This document shows, piece by piece, positions 1 to 7,387 of a stretch of DNA of 16,620 bases. Where the stretch lies: positions 1 through 16,620 of the forward strand of contig JAGOBZ010000025.1 in NCBI GenBank assembly GCA_017999015.1, read 5' to 3'. The notes below the pieces were generated by a model. The model was not told the DNA's origin, did not search any database, and worked only from the letters and a program-made list of their open reading frames with translations. Position numbers and translations under genes: made by a program. This stretch comes from Kiritimatiellia bacterium. GTDB lineage: Bacteria > Verrucomicrobiota > Kiritimatiellia > RFP12 > UBA1067. Position 1 is the first letter of the stretch, and every line of letters starts with the position of its first letter.

Positions 1-602
1 CCGATCAGTTCATCCTGCTGAGTGCGCCCGACCCCGAGATCGTGCGCAAATCAGCACTGGATCTGGTCTATCAGGCCGAGGTCGCCGAATGGATCGGTGC
101 CGATGTGATCAACATCCACGCGGGCGGCGCATACGGCGACAAGCCAGCCGCGCTGGAACGGCTCGCGGCGGTCCTCCCGACGCTTCCGGCGGCCGTGCGC
201 AAGCGTTTGACCTTCGAGAACGACGACCGCCTCTACACGCCGGCCGATCTGCTGCCTTTCTGTGAGAAGACCGGGGCCCCGTTCGTCTACGACGTCCACC
301 ACCACCGTTGCCTTCCGGACGGACTCTCCGTGTCAGCGGCCACACAACGCACATGCGCGACCTGGAACCGCGAGCCGCTTCTGCATGTCTCTTCCCCCAG
401 GGAGGGGCGCGGCGGCAACCGCCCCGGCCCGCATCATGATTTCATCGATCCAGACGATTTCCCCGACGAGTGGCGCGCGCTGGACGCGACAGTCGACGTC
501 GAAGCCAAAGCCAAAGAGGCCGCCATCGCTCGCCTGCAAACGGCGCTCGCCGCCCGCGACATCCCGCTCCGCCGCCCCTATAACTTGAGCGTTGAACGTT
601 GA
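1..602 (+). CDS. uvsE: UV damage endonuclease UvsE/UVDE, 3' part (5' end outside window)
   Basis: The reading frame is open from the first bases (codons start at position 3), so the gene begins upstream and only about the last 200 residues are here. UVDE enzymes nick DNA 5' of UV photoproducts and other lesions with a metal cluster inside a TIM barrel. Visible family motifs in order are INIHAGGAYGDK, LTFENDD, VYDVHHHRC, a TW followed by LLHVSSPR, HHDFID, and the late VEAKAKEAAI. These carry the His, Glu and Asp residues expected as metal ligands. The gene converges on a Nudix gene. Its last residues (NLSVER) and its stop codon are encoded by a heptameric DNA repeat, so the native C-terminus was probably altered by repeat insertion or expansion. 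Family assignment is firm; DNA-repair function is inferred from the family. Confidence 0.88.
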   Translation, partial: DQFILLSAPDPEIVRKSALDLVYQAEVAEWIGADVINIHAGGAYGDKPAALERLAAVLPTLPAAVRKRLTFENDDRLYTPADLLPFCEKTGAPFVYDVHHHRCLPDGLSVSAATQRTCATWNREPLLHVSSPREGRGGNRPGPHHDFIDPDDFPDEWRALDATVDVEAKAKEAAIARLQTALAARDIPLRRPYNLSVER

Positions 603-616
603 GCGTTGAGCGTTAC
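582..616. repeat. Heptamer array A, over the uvsE stop codon
   Basis: Five consecutive heptamers read AACTTGA, GCGTTGA, ACGTTGA, GCGTTGA, GCGTTAC. The third ends exactly on the TGA stop of uvsE. The block resembles array B about 45 bases downstream in the same orientation; both follow the bases AT and begin with AACTTGAG. It recalls the short tandemly repeated heptamers (STRR) described in cyanobacteria, but with a different unit. Confidence 0.8.
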
Positions 617-656
617 CCCCTCGATCATTCGCGGCACGGTCGCGCGGCGGACTCGT

Positions 657-1232
657 TCATAACTTGAGAGACGGGAGTTGAACGTTGAGCGTTGAGCCTT
701 GACTCATGCGGCGCCACAATAACCAGATCGCGATGCTCTTGCCGTCGATCAACTCGCCCGCGTCCAAAGCTGCGTCAAGTGCTTCGGCGGTCATGGCCAC
801 CGGTTCGAGGTTTTCGTCAAAATCGGGCCTTTGCGCGCGCGGTTCCGCAGAAAGGCGCGCATAGTACAGATGCAAACGCTCCTCTGAATAGCCGGGACAC
901 GGAACGATCACCCCGATTTTTTTTAACGAAATCACGTCATACCCGCTCTCCTCCGCCATCTCGCGCCGTGCGGCCTCATCGGGATCTTCGCCCTCTTCCA
1001 GACAGCCCGCCACCACTTCCAGCAACGCCTGCTCGACGGCCTTGCGGTACTGCCGGACCAGCACATAGCAGCCGTCCGGACGCTGTCCCAAGATGACGGC
1101 GGCGCCGCGGTGCCGCACAATCTCGCGCGTCGACCGTCGGCCGTCGGGAAGTTCAATGTCCGCCACATCGATCGTCAACGCGCGCCCTTCAAACACACGC
1201 CGCATGCCCAGCGTCTTTTCTGTCAGATTCAT
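657..1232 (-). CDS. Nudix hydrolase, ADP-ribose pyrophosphatase-like
   Basis: A 191-residue protein of the NudF-like Nudix group, which hydrolyses ADP-ribose or related nucleoside diphosphates with Mg2+. The Nudix box G-x5-E-x7-RE-U-xEE-x-GU is perfect at residues 76-98, starting at GCLEEGEDP and ending REMAEESGY. The N-terminal RRVFEGRALTIDV and ELPDGRRSTREIVRH, and VLVRQYRKAVEQALLEV before the box, match the ADP-ribose pyrophosphatase layout. I chose the ATG at 1232 because the family starts just before RRVFEG. The frame stays open to 1343, but that extension crosses the promoter of the divergent Cys-rich gene and has no family similarity. The C-terminal tail comes from heptamer array B. 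No ribosome binding site or promoter of its own is clear. Exact substrate cannot be read from sequence. Confidence 0.88.
   Translation of the reverse strand: MNLTEKTLGMRRVFEGRALTIDVADIELPDGRRSTREIVRHRGAAVILGQRPDGCYVLVRQYRKAVEQALLEVVAGCLEEGEDPDEAARREMAEESGYDVISLKKIGVIVPCPGYSEERLHLYYARLSAEPRAQRPDFDENLEPVAMTAEALDAALDAGELIDGKSIAIWLLWRRMSQGSTLNVQLPSLKL
661..702. repeat. Heptamer array B, inside the Nudix 3' end
   Basis: Six consecutive heptamers read AACTTGA, GAGACGG, GAGTTGA, ACGTTGA, GCGTTGA, GCCTTGA. It is a direct, slightly longer and degenerate copy of array A. Read on the minus strand it encodes most of the last 15 residues of the Nudix protein (STLNVQLPSLKL), a tail unlike the family. The 44 bases between arrays A and B are ordinary GC-rich sequence with no clear terminator. 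Confidence 0.8.
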
Positions 1233-1305
1233 GCCCGCATCATACCGCCCCTGTCCCGGCATATCCACGCAAAACCGCGTTGCTTCGATATAATTGAGCA
1301 CACCC

Positions 1306-1334
1306 TTGACAGAACGTGCCGATTCAGCTACATT
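1306..1334 (+). promoter_or_regulatory. Sigma70-type promoter for the Cys-rich peptide gene
   Basis: TTGACA at 1306-1311, a 17-base spacer, then TACATT at 1329-1334. The -35 is a full match and the -10 matches four of six. Transcription would start near 1341, just before a hairpin and the gene at 1399. The spacing and position make this one of the better promoters in the window. Confidence 0.6.
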
Positions 1335-1348
1335 CAATGTCAACTGAA

Positions 1349-1377
1349 ACGCTTTAGATTAAGGACCGCTAAAGCGT
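1349..1377 (+). promoter_or_regulatory. Perfect 9-bp hairpin in the 5' leader of the Cys-rich gene
   Basis: ACGCTTTAG at 1349-1357 and its exact reverse complement CTAAAGCGT at 1369-1377 enclose an 11-base loop. It lies within a few bases of the predicted transcript 5' end and 10 bases upstream of the Shine-Dalgarno. There is no T-run, so it is not a terminator. It could be an mRNA-stabilising 5' stem, a regulatory RNA element, or a dyad DNA operator for a metal or stress regulator. The sequence alone does not distinguish these. Confidence 0.5.
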
Positions 1378-1387
1378 CAAAGCAATG

Positions 1388-1395
1388 GGAGGTGA
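1388..1395 (+). promoter_or_regulatory. Very strong Shine-Dalgarno (GGAGGTGA)
   Basis: Eight bases complementary to the 16S rRNA 3' end, three bases before the ATG at 1399. It fixes the start of the small Cys-rich gene and suggests efficient translation. Confidence 0.75.
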
Positions 1396-1398
1396 CAC

Positions 1399-1641
1399 AT
1401 GAAGCGTATCGTGACAATGATGGCCCTGGCTGCAGCAATGATGGCTTCGGTGGCGGTGGCGCAATGCCCGGCTACGTGCTCGAAAGAGAAGAAAGCCGCA
1501 TGCAAATGTGAGTCGTGCGGATGCACGGCCCAGGTCAAGAAGGCCGACTGCAAATGCGACAAGTGCGCGTGCGCCAAGAAGGCGCAGTGCCCGAAGGCCA
1601 AGGACGGCGCGGCGAAGAAAAGCTGCTGCCCCAAGTCCTGA
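1399..1641 (+). CDS. Small exported Cys-rich protein, metallothionein-like
   Basis: An 80-residue protein I cannot assign to a named family. Residues 1-21 are a signal peptide (MKR, hydrophobic stretch, then AVA as a likely cleavage site). The mature part of about 59 residues holds 13 Cys and many Lys, with almost no hydrophobic residues. Two tandem CxCxxCxC modules are visible, CKCESCGC at 35-42 and CKCDKCAC at 51-58, 16 residues apart, so the core looks duplicated. Further Cys are at 23, 27, 64, 76 and 77. Clustered CxC and CxxC are typical of metallothioneins, which bind soft metals through thiolates; those are usually cytoplasmic, whereas this one carries an export signal. It has its own promoter, leader hairpin, strong ribosome binding site and terminator, so it is a single-gene unit built for high expression. 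Metal binding is an inference; a disulfide-linked envelope peptide is an alternative. Confidence 0.85.
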   Translation: MKRIVTMMALAAAMMASVAVAQCPATCSKEKKAACKCESCGCTAQVKKADCKCDKCACAKKAQCPKAKDGAAKKSCCPKS

Positions 1642-1663
1642 GCACACGCGACACGACAGAACG

Positions 1664-1706
1664 ACCACGCGGGGCCATCCAAGCCCCGCGTGGTTTTTTT
1701 TATTTT
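1664..1706 (+). terminator. Intrinsic terminator after the Cys-rich gene
   Basis: A perfect 11-bp stem, CCACGCGGGGC at 1665-1675 with GCCCCGCGTGG at 1683-1693, has a 7-base loop and is followed by eight T (1694-1701) and a further T-rich stretch. This is a classic Rho-independent terminator, 23 bases after the stop codon. Confidence 0.92.
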
Positions 1707-1748
1707 CCGCCGCCTAGACGTCATGCGTAAGGGCGCATCGGCTTAACA

Positions 1749-1777
1749 TTGACAACCCCAATCACTCGCACTACCAT
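1749..1777 (+). promoter_or_regulatory. Sigma70-type promoter for the giant membrane protein operon
   Basis: TTGACA at 1749-1754, a 17-base spacer, then TACCAT at 1772-1777 (four of six). It lies just after the preceding terminator and about 35 bases before the ATG at 1814, so it probably drives the 1346-residue gene and the linked oxidoreductase. Confidence 0.55.
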
Positions 1778-1813
1778 TGCCCCTCCAACCTGTTTCCGCA
1801 AAGTCATCTTCAC

Positions 1814-4800
1814 ATGATGCCCACAAATAGACTTCCGTCTGAACTGGCGGTCCGACTGAGGCGCCTGATTCGACGTGTGCGGCTGCTGTTGCTGGCGCGC
1901 GGCCTGTTGGCGGTCGTGGCGGTGGCCACGGGCGCGGCCTTGACCGTGATGGCCATCGACGCGGCGGTGGTGTTGGCGCATCCGGCCGCGCGCTGGGCCT
2001 TTTCGCTGGCGGGACTGACCCTGACCGCCGCCGCGGCCTGGTCGATGCTGGTGGTGCCGCTGGCCCGTCCGCTGACGTTGACACGCATGGCCCGCGTGCT
2101 GGAAACGCGCCATCCCGACATGCAGGAGCGGATCAGCTCCGCGCTGGAACTGGCAGCCTGCGGCGGCGCAGACGCGGAGCGGGCTTCCGGCGAATTGATC
2201 GCGCTGCTGACGCGGGACGCCAAGAGCGAGCTGGCCGGCGTGTCGCCGCGCCGCGAGTTTACCGTGCGGACGGTCAAGCCCTTCCTGCTGATGACGGCCG
2301 CCGCGCTGTTGGTGCTGGGCGCGCTCTTCGCCCTCTGGCCGCAGCAGAGCTGGCTGCTGTTGATGCGGGCGCTCGCGCCGCACCGCGAATTCGATACGCT
2401 GCAGGCCAGCGCCCTGCAGGTCAAGCCCGGCGATGTGATGCGCCTGGCCGGCACGCCGCTGCGCTTCGAGGTTGCGGCACCCGAACGGCACGGACTGCGC
2501 GCCGAGATCCATTTCCAGCGGCCCGACGGACGCAAGGCCGTGGAGCGCATGAAACGGCTGTCGGCACCCGGCGCCGATCCGGTGGCGTTTGAGTTGGAAC
2601 TGCCGTCGGTGGAGGAAGGTTTCGAATACCGCGTGCGCTATGGCAACGCCTGGACACGGCCTTACACGGTTTTGGTGGTCACAGAGCCCTGCGTGCGCGA
2701 GACGCGGGTGGCTTATACCTTCCCGGCCTACACCGGACAGCCCGCCACGCAGACCGTGGGCGTGGTGCAGGAGATCGCGGCGGTGGCCGGCACGCGCGTG
2801 CGCATCGAGGCGGCGTTTGACCGCGCTTGCGCGGCGTCGCTCGCCGTGAACGACCTGGCATTGCCGAACCCTGGCGGTGCGGCCACCAACGCGGTTTGGC
2901 TGCAGACGCTGACGACCAACCGCACCGGGCGCTGGACGCTCGCGCTGCGTGACGCGCATGGCTTCACCAACCGTCCGGCATGGTCCGCCTATACGGCGTG
3001 GCCGGACCGGCCGCCTGAAATCACGCTGGAACGCCCTGAGGCGTCACGTCTGAGCCTGCCGCCGTATGACCGGCTCGTTTGCACCGGTCGCGCGGCGGAT
3101 GATTACGGTTTCAGTGCCTTGACGCTGATTGTCAAGGCTGAGAAACGCCCCGAGATCGCTCTGCCGCTCACGGCGTCGGCCCCCGGTGCCGCGAGCACCG
3201 AGGTGTCGGGCGGCCCGGATCTTCAGGCGCTGTACGATAGCGGCGTGCGCGCGTTCACGTTCTGTTTCCGTGCGGCGGACAACCTGCCGCCCGAACTGGG
3301 CGGGCCCCAGATCCGCGAGAGCCGCGCGATCGCGGTGTATCTGAAATCAGACGCGCGTACGCTGCGCGAGCAGGTGCGCGAGGCTGCCAAGAAGGCCATG
3401 GAGGAACAGTTGCGCAAAGCCGCGCAAGAGCTGCACGAGGCGGCGAACCGCGTGGCGCAGGAAAAATGGGCGTATGACCGTCCCGAACTGACGGAGAAGG
3501 CGGCCGAGAAATTGGAGCAGGCGCGCAACGAGGTGCTGCAGGCCGAAGAGCGTTTGATGCAGGCGGCGGAACAGAGCGCGAAGACGCCTCTCGAAGCCTT
3601 CGCCCAGGCGATCCTTGACACGCGCGACGAGAAGGTCGAACCAGCGTTTCAAAAGCTGGATCAGATTCCTCTGGCCGCGCCGGAGGTGCGCAAGCAGGCG
3701 GGTGAGGAGGCCGAGCGCGCACTGCGCGAGGCGGCTGAAAAGGTCAACGACCTGGTCAACCGCGTGCTGCAGGAGGAGAACCGTCAGCAGGAGGCGCTGA
3801 GCCGGTTGGCCGAGGTGGCGCAGCGCGAGCAGGCGTTGGCGCAAGAGGCGGCAGACGCCCGGCTGGACCGGCAGGAGATGCAGCAATGGGCGAACCGCCA
3901 GAACGAAGCCGAGCAGAAGATGTGGCAGGCCAAGCCTCAGGTTGAAGAGACGGCGTTCAACGCGGCGCTGGAAGAGATCCGCCAGGCGCGACAGGCCATG
4001 ACGGCGGCACAGCAGGCGTTGACGCCGGAACAGGAGCAGGCGCTGAAGCGGCAGGCGGCCGCGCAGGAGAAGGCCGAGGCGGCGGCGCGTCTGGCACAGG
4101 ATGCGGCGCAGCAGGCGTTGGAGGCCGCCGAGCAGGCGGAGGCCGTATCGGAAAACCGGGCTGCGACGGAGGCGTTACAGCAAGCGGCTGAGCAGAGCGC
4201 ACGCGCTGCAGAGCAGGCGCGCGAGGCGGCGCAGACCGCTCAGCAAGCCGCGGAACAGCGCGCCGCAAACGAAAGGGTGGCCGACGCTGCCGAGCGCCAG
4301 ACGGTTGCCGAACGCGCCGTGCGCGCCGCCGAGCAGGCGGCGCAGGCCGCCCAGCAGGCCGGAGACGGTGCGGAGCAGGCGCGGCAGGCGGCCGAGGCGC
4401 GTCAGGCCGGACAGCCGGACCAGGCGGAGGCCGCGCAGGAAAAGAGCGGACGAGCCGCCGACGCAGCGGCCGAACAGGCCACGCAAGCGAATGCGGAAGC
4501 GGTGGAAACGGCGCGCGAGGCCGGTGCGCAGCCCGGCATGGAGCAGGCGCACGAGGCGGCGCAACTCGCCTCCGAATCGGCGGCCTTGACCCAGCGCGCC
4601 GCCGAGTTGACACGCGAGGCGACGCAACGTGCCGAGCAGGCCGCAGCGCTTCAGGAAGAACGACGCGGCGAGGCGTTCAACGAGGCGCAGGGGCTGGCGG
4701 GACAATCGAAACAGGTTGCGGCCGAGGCCCGGGAGAAGGCGGCGCAAGCGGCTGAACAGGCGCGCCGGCAGCTTGAACGGCTGGCGCAGGACGCACGGGC

Positions 4801-5854
4801 CGCCGCCGCGCGTCAGGCCCCGACCGAGGCGGTGGCCGATCAGGCGCGCGAAGCGGTGACACAGGCGCAAGAGGCGGTGACAAAGGCCCGGCAGGCCGTG
4901 GAGACCGCTGCCCGGGCCGCCGAAGCCGCACACGAGGCGGGGCCATTGCCACAGGCGCTGGCCGAACGGTTGGCAGAGGCGGCGGACATGGCCGGACAGG
5001 CCGGTGGATTGGCCGAGACGTCAGGCGAGCGCACGGCGCAGGCGGAAGCGCAGCAGATGGGCGAGGCGCAGGAGCGGGCCGCGACCCGCCAGGCACTGGC
5101 AGAGGCGCAGCAGGCGGCTCGTCTGGCGGCCGAGGCGGCCGAACTGGCGCGGCAGACCGCCCGCCAGGCTGCGGACCGTCTGGACGGCATGAAACAGGCG
5201 TCAGCGGAAGCGGCGCGTTCGGCCGCACGTCAGGCGGCCGAGGCGGCACGCGAGGCGCAGCAGGCCGGACGGCTGGCCGAGAGCGCACAGAACCCGGCCT
5301 TGCAAGAGGCCGCCCGCCAGGGCGGTGAAGCGGCGGCGCTGAGCGGCGAGGCGGCGACGCTGGCCGAGCAGGCGCTGCAGACGGTGGAGCAGGCGACCCC
5401 TGCCGCCGATGCCCAGGCGCAAGCCCAGGCGCGCGAAGGCCAGGCCAAAGCCCGTCAGGCGCTGGATCTGGCGCAGCGCGCCGAACAGCAGGCCAACGGC
5501 CAGACCGTGCCGGCCGATGCGCAGCAGCGTGCCGCCGCCGAGAGGGCCGGCGAGGCGGCGGAACGTCTGGCAGCGGCGCTGGACACGCATGAGCAGCGGC
5601 AGGCCGAGGCGTGGGCGCAGGCGCAGGCACGTCTGGGCGGCGTCACGCGGCGCGCGGTCGCCGGACGCGGCGCGGGCGGTCAGGACGCCGCTCACCGCGT
5701 GCCGCTCAACCCGGCGTGGATCCACTTCCGCGGCGAAATGGGCTCGGAGGCCTACGAAGAGATGCTTAAGAAAACGCCGGCCGAATACCGCGAACTGGTG
5801 AAACGTTACTTCGAAGAGCTGGCCCGCGAAGGCGGCGGCCAACAAAAACAATGA
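1814..5854 (+). CDS. Giant membrane-anchored coiled-coil protein, DUF4175-like
   Basis: A 1346-residue protein. Hydrophobic segments near residues 24-48, 60-84 and 156-176 look like three transmembrane helices. The Arg-rich N-terminus suggests a cytoplasmic start, a cytoplasmic loop at about 85-155, and everything after 177 outside the inner membrane. Residues about 190-510 are beta-rich, Ig-like in texture. Residues about 512-1274 are almost entirely helical and dominated by Ala, Gln, Glu and Arg with recurring AEQA, REAAQ and RQAAE units, interrupted by several Pro- or Gly-containing hinges. The tail (1275-1346) ends in a compact YRELVKRYFEELA motif. This layout resembles DUF4175-type proteins, which in planctomycetes and relatives often sit beside MoxR ATPase, DUF58 and VWA genes; none is present here. 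No clear Shine-Dalgarno precedes the two adjacent ATGs at 1814 and 1817. Function is unknown; an envelope scaffold role is only a guess. Confidence 0.85.
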   Translation: MMPTNRLPSELAVRLRRLIRRVRLLLLARGLLAVVAVATGAALTVMAIDAAVVLAHPAARWAFSLAGLTLTAAAAWSMLVVPLARPLTLTRMARVLETRHPDMQERISSALELAACGGADAERASGELIALLTRDAKSELAGVSPRREFTVRTVKPFLLMTAAALLVLGALFALWPQQSWLLLMRALAPHREFDTLQASALQVKPGDVMRLAGTPLRFEVAAPERHGLRAEIHFQRPDGRKAVERMKRLSAPGADPVAFELELPSVEEGFEYRVRYGNAWTRPYTVLVVTEPCVRETRVAYTFPAYTGQPATQTVGVVQEIAAVAGTRVRIEAAFDRACAASLAVNDLALPNPGGAATNAVWLQTLTTNRTGRWTLALRDAHGFTNRPAWSAYTAWPDRPPEITLERPEASRLSLPPYDRLVCTGRAADDYGFSALTLIVKAEKRPEIALPLTASAPGAASTEVSGGPDLQALYDSGVRAFTFCFRAADNLPPELGGPQIRESRAIAVYLKSDARTLREQVREAAKKAMEEQLRKAAQELHEAANRVAQEKWAYDRPELTEKAAEKLEQARNEVLQAEERLMQAAEQSAKTPLEAFAQAILDTRDEKVEPAFQKLDQIPLAAPEVRKQAGEEAERALREAAEKVNDLVNRVLQEENRQQEALSRLAEVAQREQALAQEAADARLDRQEMQQWANRQNEAEQKMWQAKPQVEETAFNAALEEIRQARQAMTAAQQALTPEQEQALKRQAAAQEKAEAAARLAQDAAQQALEAAEQAEAVSENRAATEALQQAAEQSARAAEQAREAAQTAQQAAEQRAANERVADAAERQTVAERAVRAAEQAAQAAQQAGDGAEQARQAAEARQAGQPDQAEAAQEKSGRAADAAAEQATQANAEAVETAREAGAQPGMEQAHEAAQLASESAALTQRAAELTREATQRAEQAAALQEERRGEAFNEAQGLAGQSKQVAAEAREKAAQAAEQARRQLERLAQDARAAAARQAPTEAVADQAREAVTQAQEAVTKARQAVETAARAAEAAHEAGPLPQALAERLAEAADMAGQAGGLAETSGERTAQAEAQQMGEAQERAATRQALAEAQQAARLAAEAAELARQTARQAADRLDGMKQASAEAARSAARQAAEAAREAQQAGRLAESAQNPALQEAARQGGEAAALSGEAATLAEQALQTVEQATPAADAQAQAQAREGQAKARQALDLAQRAEQQANGQTVPADAQQRAAAERAGEAAERLAAALDTHEQRQAEAWAQAQARLGGVTRRAVAGRGAGGQDAAHRVPLNPAWIHFRGEMGSEAYEEMLKKTPAEYRELVKRYFEELAREGGGQQKQ

Positions 5855-5858
5855 GGAG
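5853..5858 (+). promoter_or_regulatory. Shine-Dalgarno (GAGGAG) that sets the oxidoreductase start
   Basis: GAGGAG begins inside the stop codon of the upstream gene and lies seven bases before the ATG at 5866. It favours that ATG over the one at 5851, which overlaps the upstream stop. The arrangement suggests co-translation with the giant membrane protein. Confidence 0.7.
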
Positions 5859-5865
5859 ATTCATT

Positions 5866-7278
5866 ATGAAGACAGGTTTCAACCGTCGCGCGTTTCTCTG
5901 TTCCGCCAGTGCGGCGGGCGTGTTTTCAATCCTTCCGCGCAGACTGATCGCAGGCAGCGGCGAGGTCCCGCCCAGCGAGACCGTGCGCTTCGCGGCGGTC
6001 GGCGTCGGCGGACAGGGGCGGGCCGATCTCAAAGGGTTGACCGACGCCGGTCTCGGACAGGTTGTGGCCGTGGCGGACGTTGATCCGCGCAGCCTCGCGG
6101 CGACCCAGAAATTCCTGCCGTCCGTGCAGACGTTCGCCGACTACCGCGAGATGTACGACAAAGCCGGCAAGAGCGTCGACGCGGTGCTCGTGGCGACGCC
6201 GGACCACTGGCACGCGCTGCCCACGGTCGAAGCCATGCAGCTCGGCAAGCATGTCTACACCGAGAAGCCGATCGCCCGCACAGTGTGGGAGGTACGCCGG
6301 CTGATGGAGGCCGCGCGCCGCTACAACGTGGTGACCCACATGGGCAACCAGGGCCATTCGTTCGCCAGCCACCAGACCTTCACCTCCTGGGTGCGCAAGG
6401 GGCTGCTCGGCGAGATCCGCGAGGTCCACACCTGGACGACCATGCGCCTGCTCGACGCCGCGGGCAAGATTTCCGAGCTGTCCAAACAGGAGCGGCTGCC
6501 CGAGGGGCTCGACTGGGAGCGCTGGATCGGACCGGCCGAGTACCATCCCTATTCGCCCTACTTCACGCCCAACCGCTGGCGCGCGTGGACGCCGTTCGGC
6601 ACCGGCAATCCCGGTGACTGGGGCTGCCATCTGCTCGACCCGATCTACGACGCGCTCAATCTGCGCAGCCCGCAGCGCATCACGGCGGAGGTGACGCCGG
6701 GGTGGGATCCCGTGCGCGACCGGCTGGCCTTCCCCAACGCCTCGCGCATCCGCTACGAGTATGATCTCGCAAACGGCAAGACGATGACCATCGTGTGGCA
6801 CGACGGCGAGTTCTGCAACGAGGTGCCGCGGCCATCGGTTCTCGAGGAGGGCCGCGAGCTGGGCAACCGCATCGTGCCGGGACAGTGGAATGCGGGCGCG
6901 GTGGTGTACGGCAGCAAAAACACGCTTAAATACGGGTCGCATGGCGCCGACGGCTGCCGCGTGATTCCCGAAAGCGACATGCGCGCGATGATCCGCAACA
7001 TCAAGGAGGAGGAGGGGACGAAGCCCAACTTCTGGATGACGCAGATCGGCAGCCACTTTGAAGATTTCACCACTGCGATCAAAATCGGCCGCAAGTCGAA
7101 CAACCCGTTCGAGACGGCCGGCTATGTCGCCGAGAATGCGGCGCTCGGGGCGATCGCGGTGCGCCACCCGAATATGCGGCTGGAGTGGGATTGCGAAGCG
7201 CTGCGCTTCAAGAACTGTGCTTCGGCGACCGCAATGGTTACGCCGGACTATCGCAAAGGGTATACGCTGAAGGTGTAG
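5866..7278 (+). CDS. Tat-exported Gfo/Idh/MocA family oxidoreductase
   Basis: A 470-residue protein starting with a twin-arginine signal (NRRAFLCSASAAG at residues 6-18), so a folded, cofactor-loaded enzyme is exported. An NAD(P)-binding Rossmann fold follows, with the glycine-rich AAVGVGGQGRADL at about 43-55 and VAVADVDP at 67-74. ATPDHWHALP at 110-119 and the family EKP motif at 133-135 (YTEKPIA) are present. The C-terminal half has the GDWGCHLLDPIYDAL motif at 250-264, with His and Asp positions typical of this secreted subgroup. Such enzymes oxidise or reduce sugars and sugar derivatives, usually with tightly bound NAD(P); the substrate cannot be read here. It follows the giant membrane protein by 11 bases and is probably in the same operon. 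No clear terminator follows. Sulfatase and oxidoreductase content fits polysaccharide degradation in this lineage. Confidence 0.93.
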   Translation: MKTGFNRRAFLCSASAAGVFSILPRRLIAGSGEVPPSETVRFAAVGVGGQGRADLKGLTDAGLGQVVAVADVDPRSLAATQKFLPSVQTFADYREMYDKAGKSVDAVLVATPDHWHALPTVEAMQLGKHVYTEKPIARTVWEVRRLMEAARRYNVVTHMGNQGHSFASHQTFTSWVRKGLLGEIREVHTWTTMRLLDAAGKISELSKQERLPEGLDWERWIGPAEYHPYSPYFTPNRWRAWTPFGTGNPGDWGCHLLDPIYDALNLRSPQRITAEVTPGWDPVRDRLAFPNASRIRYEYDLANGKTMTIVWHDGEFCNEVPRPSVLEEGRELGNRIVPGQWNAGAVVYGSKNTLKYGSHGADGCRVIPESDMRAMIRNIKEEEGTKPNFWMTQIGSHFEDFTTAIKIGRKSNNPFETAGYVAENAALGAIAVRHPNMRLEWDCEALRFKNCASATAMVTPDYRKGYTLKV

Positions 7279-7335
7279 CGCTTATAAACGCCGAACGCCC
7301 AAAAACCAACAAATTAGATGCGTCGGCCCTAATCC

Positions 7336-7364
7336 TTGCGCCCGCCCGACTGCTCTGTTACCAT
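7336..7364 (+). promoter_or_regulatory. Possible promoter for the SNF2 helicase gene
   Basis: TTGCGC at 7336-7341, a 17-base spacer, and TACCAT at 7359-7364. Each box matches the sigma70 consensus at four of six positions. It lies 23 bases before the GTG start, in a 109-base gap that otherwise shows nothing distinct. Confidence 0.35.
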
Positions 7365-7387
7365 CAAGAACACGAAAGTGAGGGACG

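Noticed and set aside
582..702. CRISPR-like array
   Set aside because: Units are 7 bases, contiguous and degenerate, with no spacers and no cas genes.
1233..1343. Longer Nudix protein starting at 1343
   Set aside because: The extension overlaps the promoter of the divergent gene, and the family N-terminus begins at the ATG at 1232.
1721..2959. A 412-codon open frame on the minus strand, opposite the giant membrane protein gene
   Set aside because: It lies antisense to a clear gene in GC-rich sequence; its translation is Arg/His/Gln-rich with no domain. Similar long antisense frames at 5926-7167 and 7574-8824 are rejected for the same reason.
4000..5640. Tandem DNA repeat in the giant gene
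   Set aside because: The repetitiveness comes from GCG/CAG/GAG codons for Ala, Gln and Glu; I see no exact long tandem unit, so it is described as protein low complexity instead.
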